DNA from: Bacillota bacterium
GTDB lineage: Bacteria; Bacillota; Sulfobacillia; Thermaerobacterales; RSA17
Length of the DNA stretch: 33,921 bases
Reading direction: 5' to 3'
Assembly (NCBI GenBank): GCA_017577485.1
Contig: PKRI01000022.1
Span: forward strand, 1 to 33,921
Position numbers and translations under genes: made by a program. The notes beneath the pieces were generated by a model, which was given only the letters and a program-made list of their open reading frames with translations, had not been told where the DNA came from and did not search any database. This document shows positions 30,111 to 33,921 of this stretch, in pieces (the first letter of the stretch is position 1; each line of letters begins with the position of its first letter).

Positions 30111-31487
30111 ATGAGCGAGCAGAGCAGGGCCGCCGCGCCGGGCTGGCTGGAGCGCTACTTCGCCATCAGCCGGGCCGGCAGTTCGGTCGGGACCGAGGTC
30201 GTCGCCGGTCTGACGACCTTCATGACCATGGCCTACATCCTGTTCGTCAATCCCAATATCCTGTCGGCCACGGGCATGGACCCCCAGGCCGTGCTGATGG
30301 CCACGGCGTTGTCGGCCGGTTTCGCCTCGATCCTGATGGGCTTCCTGGCCCGGCTGCCCTTCGCGCTGGCGCCGGGCATGGGGCTCAACGCCTACTTCGC
30401 CTTCACCGTCGTGCTGGGGATGGACATTCCCTGGCAGGTGGTGCTGGGCGCCGTCTTCATCGACGGCTTGATCTTCCTGATCCTGAGCCTGCTGCCCATC
30501 CGGGAGCGCATCATCCAGGAGATCCCGCTGAACCTGAAGCTGGCCACCAGTTCCGCCATCGGCCTGTTCATCGCCTTCATCGGGTTGAGCCAGGCCGGTT
30601 TGGTGGTGGACAGCCCCGCCACCTTGGTGACCCTGGGCGAGATCGGCGCGCCGGGCACCCTGGTGTCGCTGTTCGGCCTGCTGCTGACGGGCGTGCTCAT
30701 GGCCCGGCGGGTGAAGGGCGCGCTGATCTGGGGCATCCTGGCCACCACGGTGGTGGCCATGTTCGTGCGGGTGCCCGGCGAGGACGGTACCCTGCGGCCC
30801 CTGGCCGCGGTGCCCGGCAGCCTCAGCGACATCGTGGCGCTGCCCTCCTGGTCCGTGATGTCCCAGACCTTCGGCCAGCTGGAGATCGTCGACGCGCTGC
30901 AGTTGGGCCTGGTGGCCATCGTGTTCACGTTCACCTTCGTCGACATGTTCGACACGGCCGGTACCTTCATCGGCCTGGCCACCAAGCTGGGCATCGTCAA
31001 CGAGAAGGGGTCTTTCCCCGGTGCGGGCCGCGCCCTCCTCGCCGATGCCATCTCCACGATGTTCGGCGCGGTGATGGGCACCAGCACCGTGACCACCTAC
31101 GTCGAGAGCGCGGCCGGCGTGGCCGCCGGAGGCCGCACGGGCCTGACCGCGGTGGTCACCGGCGTGCTGTTCCTGCTGGCGGCCTTCTTCTCACCGCTGG
31201 CCCTGATCATTCCCGGGCAGGCCACGGCGCCGGCGCTGATCATCGTGGGCCTGCTGATGGCGGAGCCCATCAAGCGCATCAACCTGGAGGACTACACCGA
31301 GGCGCTGCCCGCCTTCCTGACGCTGATCATGATGCCGCTGACCTACAGCATCGCCAACGGCCTGATCTTCGGGATCCTGTCCTACGTGCTGCTGAAGGTG
31401 ATTACGGGCCGGGTCAGCGACGTCAAGCCGACCATGTGGGTCCTGGCGGTGCTGTTCATTTTCTACATCGCGTACGGGCAGCTGTGA
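30111..31487 (+). CDS. NCS2-family purine permease (AzgA/PbuG-like)
   Basis: 458 aa, about 12-14 membrane segments. Signatures include EVVAGLTTFMTMAYILFVNP, ALAPGMGLNAYFAF, TFTFVDMFDTAGTFIGLA, MGTSTVTTYVESAAGVAAGGRTGLTA and the C-terminal TYSIANGLIFGI. This is the AzgA/GhxP subgroup, which imports adenine, guanine or hypoxanthine with protons; I cannot choose among these substrates. ATG 30111 is preceded by GGGGTGGGGAG. Confidence 0.93.
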   Translation: MSEQSRAAAPGWLERYFAISRAGSSVGTEVVAGLTTFMTMAYILFVNPNILSATGMDPQAVLMATALSAGFASILMGFLARLPFALAPGMGLNAYFAFTVVLGMDIPWQVVLGAVFIDGLIFLILSLLPIRERIIQEIPLNLKLATSSAIGLFIAFIGLSQAGLVVDSPATLVTLGEIGAPGTLVSLFGLLLTGVLMARRVKGALIWGILATTVVAMFVRVPGEDGTLRPLAAVPGSLSDIVALPSWSVMSQTFGQLEIVDALQLGLVAIVFTFTFVDMFDTAGTFIGLATKLGIVNEKGSFPGAGRALLADAISTMFGAVMGTSTVTTYVESAAGVAAGGRTGLTAVVTGVLFLLAAFFSPLALIIPGQATAPALIIVGLLMAEPIKRINLEDYTEALPAFLTLIMMPLTYSIANGLIFGILSYVLLKVITGRVSDVKPTMWVLAVLFIFYIAYGQL

Positions 31488-31519
31488 GCCGGCGCGGCAG
31501 AGCCGGCGGGGCGGTGAGC

Positions 31520-31558
31520 GCGGCCGCAGGCGGCTGAGGCCTGCGGCCGCTTTGTTTT
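31520..31558 (+). terminator. terminator of the permease gene
   Basis: Perfect 11-bp stem 31520-31530 / 31540-31550 (GCGGCCGCAGG), a 9-base loop, followed by TTTGTTTT. It begins 33 bases after the permease stop. Confidence 0.9.
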
Positions 31559-31607
31559 CCCAACCGGAGCGGCAGCGGCGCGACGCTTCCCCGGCAGGAA
31601 TCCAGAT

Positions 31608-31648
31608 TTCTCCACAGAATCCACCGGTATCCACAAGGGTTATCCACA
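31608..31648 (+). promoter_or_regulatory. cluster of DnaA-box-like sites
   Basis: Three same-strand nonamers lie in 41 bp: TTCTCCACA (31608-31616), GTATCCACA (31627-31635) and the perfect consensus TTATCCACA (31640-31648). A weaker site, GAATCCACC (31617-31625), sits between them, so TCCAC recurs every 9-13 bp. The cluster is in the intergenic region between the permease terminator and the transposase-derived gene. DnaA binding is inferred from consensus only. Confidence 0.55.
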
Positions 31649-31717
31649 TTTCCCCAGGGAATCACGGGAAGCACCGGTCCAGGTCGACGCAGTGCCGATC
31701 CCGGCGCGACCCGCCGG

Positions 31718-31745
31718 GACGGTGACGATCCGACGGTGAGGATCC
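31718..31745 (+). repeat. 14-bp direct repeat ahead of the transposase-derived gene
   Basis: GACGGTGACGATCC (31718-31731) and GACGGTGAGGATCC (31732-31745) are adjacent and differ at one base. The second ends 20 bases before the ATG at 31766, so it could be an operator. Confidence 0.7.
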
Positions 31746-31765
31746 GGGTGTTGGGAGGACGCCGC

Positions 31766-32923
31766 ATGGCGCCGGCACCGGCTGCGAGCCAGCGCCCGCA
31801 ACCCCTGGTGCGGTCGCTGACAGCCCTGGTACCCGGGGGCGACGCCCTGCCCTTCGCTTTCCCCACGGCAGGGCTGCGCTGTCCCCGCTGCCGCGCAGCC
31901 CGGGTCGTGGGCCACGGGCGCTGGCGGGGACGGCGGCGCTACCGCTGCAGGCGCTGCGGCCGCACCTTCAACGCCCTGACGGCGACGCCGCTGGCCCGGC
32001 TCCACTACCCGGAGCGGTGGCTGGAACTGGCGGCGTGCCTGGTCCGGAGCCTCACTGTGCGGGAAGCCGCGCGGCGCCTGGGCGTTCATCCCAGCACCGC
32101 CTTCCGCTGGCGGCACCGCCTGCTGGCGGCCCTGGCCGGCGAGGGCGCCGGCCGGCACGGTGTCGCCGCTGCACCTGTGCTGCCCGGCGGGGTCGTGCCG
32201 GGGACCCCCGCGGTGCTGGGCGGCGTGACCGGCGGCGCCGCGCGCGCTGCGCGAGCTGCCGCTGCGCCTGCTCCTGCCGCTGCCCCTGCCGCTGCTCCTG
32301 CCGCTGCACGGGCCGTCACGCCCGCTGCCATGGGAGGCCGTATCCACGCCCCCGTGCGGCCCGAGCCGCCGGAGACGCACGGCGTGCGACACGGCCTCTC
32401 AGGGATCGTCGAGGTGTCCGAGGTCTTCTTCGCTTACTCCGAGAAGGGGAGCCGACGCCTGCTGCGGCCGCCGCGGCGCCGTGGACTGCCGTGGGTGGAG
32501 CCGCGGCAGAAGGTCTACGCTGTGGTGGCGCGCGACCGGCGTGGGCGGGTCCTCACCGCCGTCGCAGGCCTGGGCCTGCCCCGCGCCGACCGGTTGACGG
32601 CGGTGCTGGCGCCTGTAGCTCCGGGAAGCGTTCTGTGCCCGCCTCGTCCCCAGGACTACCGGCAGGCGGCGGAGCGGCTGGGCCTGGTGCTGGGCTGCCT
32701 CCTGCCGGGTCGGGACCGCCGGGATATTCGCCTGAGCCACTGGCACCGGCAGGGCGTGGCCGCGCTGCGGTCGAGGCTGAGGGCCTGGATGGAGCGATTC
32801 CACGGCGTGGCCACCAGGTACCTGCACCGCTACCTGGCCTGGTATGCCTTCCTGGAGCAGGCACCCACCATCGACGAATGTGCCGCCGCCGACCAGCTGG
32901 TGCGTTCGGTAGTAGACTGGTAG
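31766..32923 (+). CDS. IS1595-type transposase homologue with all catalytic positions changed
   Basis: 385 aa from ATG 31766 (GGGAGG 7 bases upstream). A zinc ribbon C39-x2-C42 ... C61-x2-C64 and a helix-turn-helix (LTVREAARRLGVHPSTAFRW, from 96) are intact. About 65 residues of Ala/Pro/Gly sequence (125-190) precede the integrase-fold part. That part aligns by eye with IS1595 transposases: GIVEVSEVFFAYSEKGSR against a usual V-E-A-D-E-T, VLCPPRPQDY against L-C-T-D-G-x-x-x-Y, and RSRLRAWMERFHGVATRYLH against HSRLKxWxxRFHGVATKYL. At the four catalytic positions I read S218, P292/P293, A332 and R339 instead of D, D, N, K. The frame is open throughout. I infer a dead or domesticated transposase kept as a DNA-binding protein. 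No insertion-sequence ends were found around it. Confidence 0.8.
   Translation: MAPAPAASQRPQPLVRSLTALVPGGDALPFAFPTAGLRCPRCRAARVVGHGRWRGRRRYRCRRCGRTFNALTATPLARLHYPERWLELAACLVRSLTVREAARRLGVHPSTAFRWRHRLLAALAGEGAGRHGVAAAPVLPGGVVPGTPAVLGGVTGGAARAARAAAAPAPAAAPAAAPAAARAVTPAAMGGRIHAPVRPEPPETHGVRHGLSGIVEVSEVFFAYSEKGSRRLLRPPRRRGLPWVEPRQKVYAVVARDRRGRVLTAVAGLGLPRADRLTAVLAPVAPGSVLCPPRPQDYRQAAERLGLVLGCLLPGRDRRDIRLSHWHRQGVAALRSRLRAWMERFHGVATRYLHRYLAWYAFLEQAPTIDECAAADQLVRSVVDW
32270..32305 (+). repeat. 12-bp coding tandem repeat, three copies
   Basis: GCYCCTGCCGCT at 32270-32281, 32282-32293 and 32294-32305, encoding A-P-A-A units in the low-complexity linker of the transposase-derived protein. Confidence 0.9.
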
Positions 32924-32990
32924 GTGCGCCAGGTACGTCCTACCCCACGTGCGGGCGTGTCGGGGTGCCGACGCACCTGCGTTTTCCGCC

Positions 32991-33524
32991 TCAGGGGCGC
33001 CCCGCGTCCTCGCCCCCGCGCCAGCGCTCCAGCAGGAAAAACACGTAGTCCGTGGGCACGCCCGGGTGGCCCTGCTGCCGCAGCATGGCCGTGATCATGC
33101 CTCGGTGGTATGTGCCGTGGTTGACCACGTGCCGGACCAGTTCGGAAAGCCGGGTTTCCAGTGGTCCGTACCGCGGGTGATGAGGCACCACCGGACGGTC
33201 CAGGTCGTCCTGCTGCCGCAGGAAAGACCGGTATTCCGCCGCCACGGCCGCGAACAACTCCCGCATCCGGTCGAGGCCCGCACCCTGTACCTCGCCCCTA
33301 GCCTTCTGAATGACGGCGAAAGTCTCTTCCGTCGTGTCGCCCTGCATCGTACTCAGCCAGAGAGAGTCGACCACGTAGACGTGGCCCAGGGTTTCGGCGA
33401 CGGAGGGGAAGACGCTGGTCAACTGCCGGTCATAGACGCCTTCCGGCAGCGTGCGCAGGTGGTCGAACACCTTCTCATTCGCCCAGACGTGGTACTCGTA
33501 GAGCGACAGGACCGGGTGTCCCAT
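32991..33524 (-). CDS. DinB-family protein
   Basis: 177 aa four-helix-bundle protein. Helix 1 is VLSLYEYHVWANEKVFDHLRTL. The three metal-binding histidines of the family are seen in ETLGHVYVVDSLWL and in HVVNHGTYHRGMI. DinB-like proteins include metal-dependent thiol transferases (for example bacillithiol S-transferases), but most have no known substrate. The start is ATG 33524 with GGAGGT 10 bases upstream; a GTG 9 bases earlier is too close to that site. Convergent with the transposase-derived gene, 67 bases apart. Confidence 0.9.
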   Translation of the reverse strand: MGHPVLSLYEYHVWANEKVFDHLRTLPEGVYDRQLTSVFPSVAETLGHVYVVDSLWLSTMQGDTTEETFAVIQKARGEVQGAGLDRMRELFAAVAAEYRSFLRQQDDLDRPVVPHHPRYGPLETRLSELVRHVVNHGTYHRGMITAMLRQQGHPGVPTDYVFFLLERWRGGEDAGRP

Positions 33525-33921
33525 CTCGTTCACGACCTCCCTCGATGTCCCGCCGGTGTCCGGCGCAGGGCGGGCCGTGCCGCAGGTATCAGGCGCGCGG
33601 ACCGACCGCGGGCGGACACGTCTTTGTCCGTGGTGTCTTTTGACAGCGTGGCCGGATCTCCCGCATCCACCCCAAGGTTTGGTAAGAATGCGCTGTTCGC
33701 AAAGCGTGTGGATGGTGTGAGGAGCACACTTTTCAGGCCGTCTCCGGGGTTGCGGGCGCCGCGGCGCCGGTGGACCCATGCCGCAGATGGGGCTGCTGCC
33801 GACGGTAGAATGGCCGAATGGGCGCGGTTCAGCACCGCCCCCCGCCACCCACACGCTTTGCGAACAGCGCGATCTCATCGCCTTGGTGGCTGCGGCCCGC
33901 CGGGCCCCCGCGCCCCCCGCG
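33525..33921. other. 397-bp intergenic stretch at the right edge
   Basis: No credible gene. It holds the leader of the DinB gene and the second inverted-repeat element (33690-33870). A TTGACA hexamer at 33638-33643 has no -10 partner at the right distance. Confidence 0.75.
33690..33870 (-). repeat. REPIN/MITE-like element, copy 2
   Basis: A 22-bp sequence (33690-33711) recurs as its exact inverse complement at 33849-33870, enclosing 137 bp. The shared core is CGCTGTTCGCAAAGCG, the same as in copy 1 at 17076-17262. The end followed by GTGG (inside) is here on the right, and the end followed by ATGG is on the left, so this copy is inverted relative to copy 1. Interiors are mostly unlike, apart from weak similarity in the first 30 bases. 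Confidence 0.9.

Noticed and set aside
31560..32990. Complete insertion sequence around the transposase-derived gene
   Set aside because: I could not find terminal inverted repeats or a target duplication on either side.
17076..33870. CRISPR array made of the 22-25 bp repeats
   Set aside because: There are only two repeats per locus, in inverted orientation and 137 bp apart, and no cas genes.

Overview
The window looks like chromosomal DNA from a very GC-rich, spore-forming Gram-positive bacterium, most like the thermophilic Bacillota genus Thermaerobacter. I infer this from the extreme GC content, strong GGAGG ribosome sites with many GTG and TTG starts, spore-type proteins (Gmad2 lipoprotein, SleB-type hydrolase), the polA-mutM-coaE-transglycosylase gene order and a split cytochrome b complex. 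I ran no database search, so the genus is a guess.

Layout. 1-700: a partial minus-strand gene at the left edge, a degenerate copy of a tRNA 3' half, and tRNA-Gly(CCC). 697-3311: a spore-type lipoprotein and a diguanylate cyclase that looks frameshifted. 3436-11665: a Lon-like protease, DNA polymerase I (proofreading site lost), formamidopyrimidine-DNA glycosylase with a large linker insertion, a 68-aa protein, dephospho-CoA kinase, a lytic transglycosylase and a small membrane protein. 11733-12041: promoter, tRNA-Leu(CAG), tRNA-Leu(GAG), terminator, followed by a fragment of a siderophore-binding protein gene. 12378-13943: a cation/proton antiporter. 14089-16995: fructose-bisphosphate aldolase, class II fructose-bisphosphatase and an epimerase, a gluconeogenic cluster.

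17397-21933 (minus strand): a respiratory cluster with a blue-copper lipoprotein, cytochrome b (b6-like), subunit IV, Rieske protein, a 43-aa single-span protein too small for routine gene calling, a diheme cytochrome c and a membrane protein with a possible NERD-like fold. 22162-25527: an SH3 protein, a Na/Pi-type transporter, a SleB hydrolase and a YihY membrane protein. 25668-29855: a sulfur region with phosphosulfolactate synthase, a D-2-hydroxyacid dehydrogenase, APS reductase and ATP sulfurylase. Together these could turn sulfate into sulfite and join the sulfite to phosphoenolpyruvate to make sulfolactate. 30111-31487: a purine-type permease.

The least ordinary part is 31600-33871. A cluster of DnaA-box-like sites and a small tandem repeat precede an intact gene for an IS1595-type transposase whose four catalytic residues all appear to be replaced, so it may be a domesticated DNA-binding protein. 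A DinB-family protein follows. At 33690-33870 lies the second copy of a short element also present at 17076-17262. Each copy is a pair of inverted 22-25 bp repeats separated by exactly 137 bp, with the same end polarity. This looks like a REPIN- or MITE-like family. In several genes, in-frame Ala/Pro/Gly/Ser-rich stretches interrupt or extend otherwise normal proteins.
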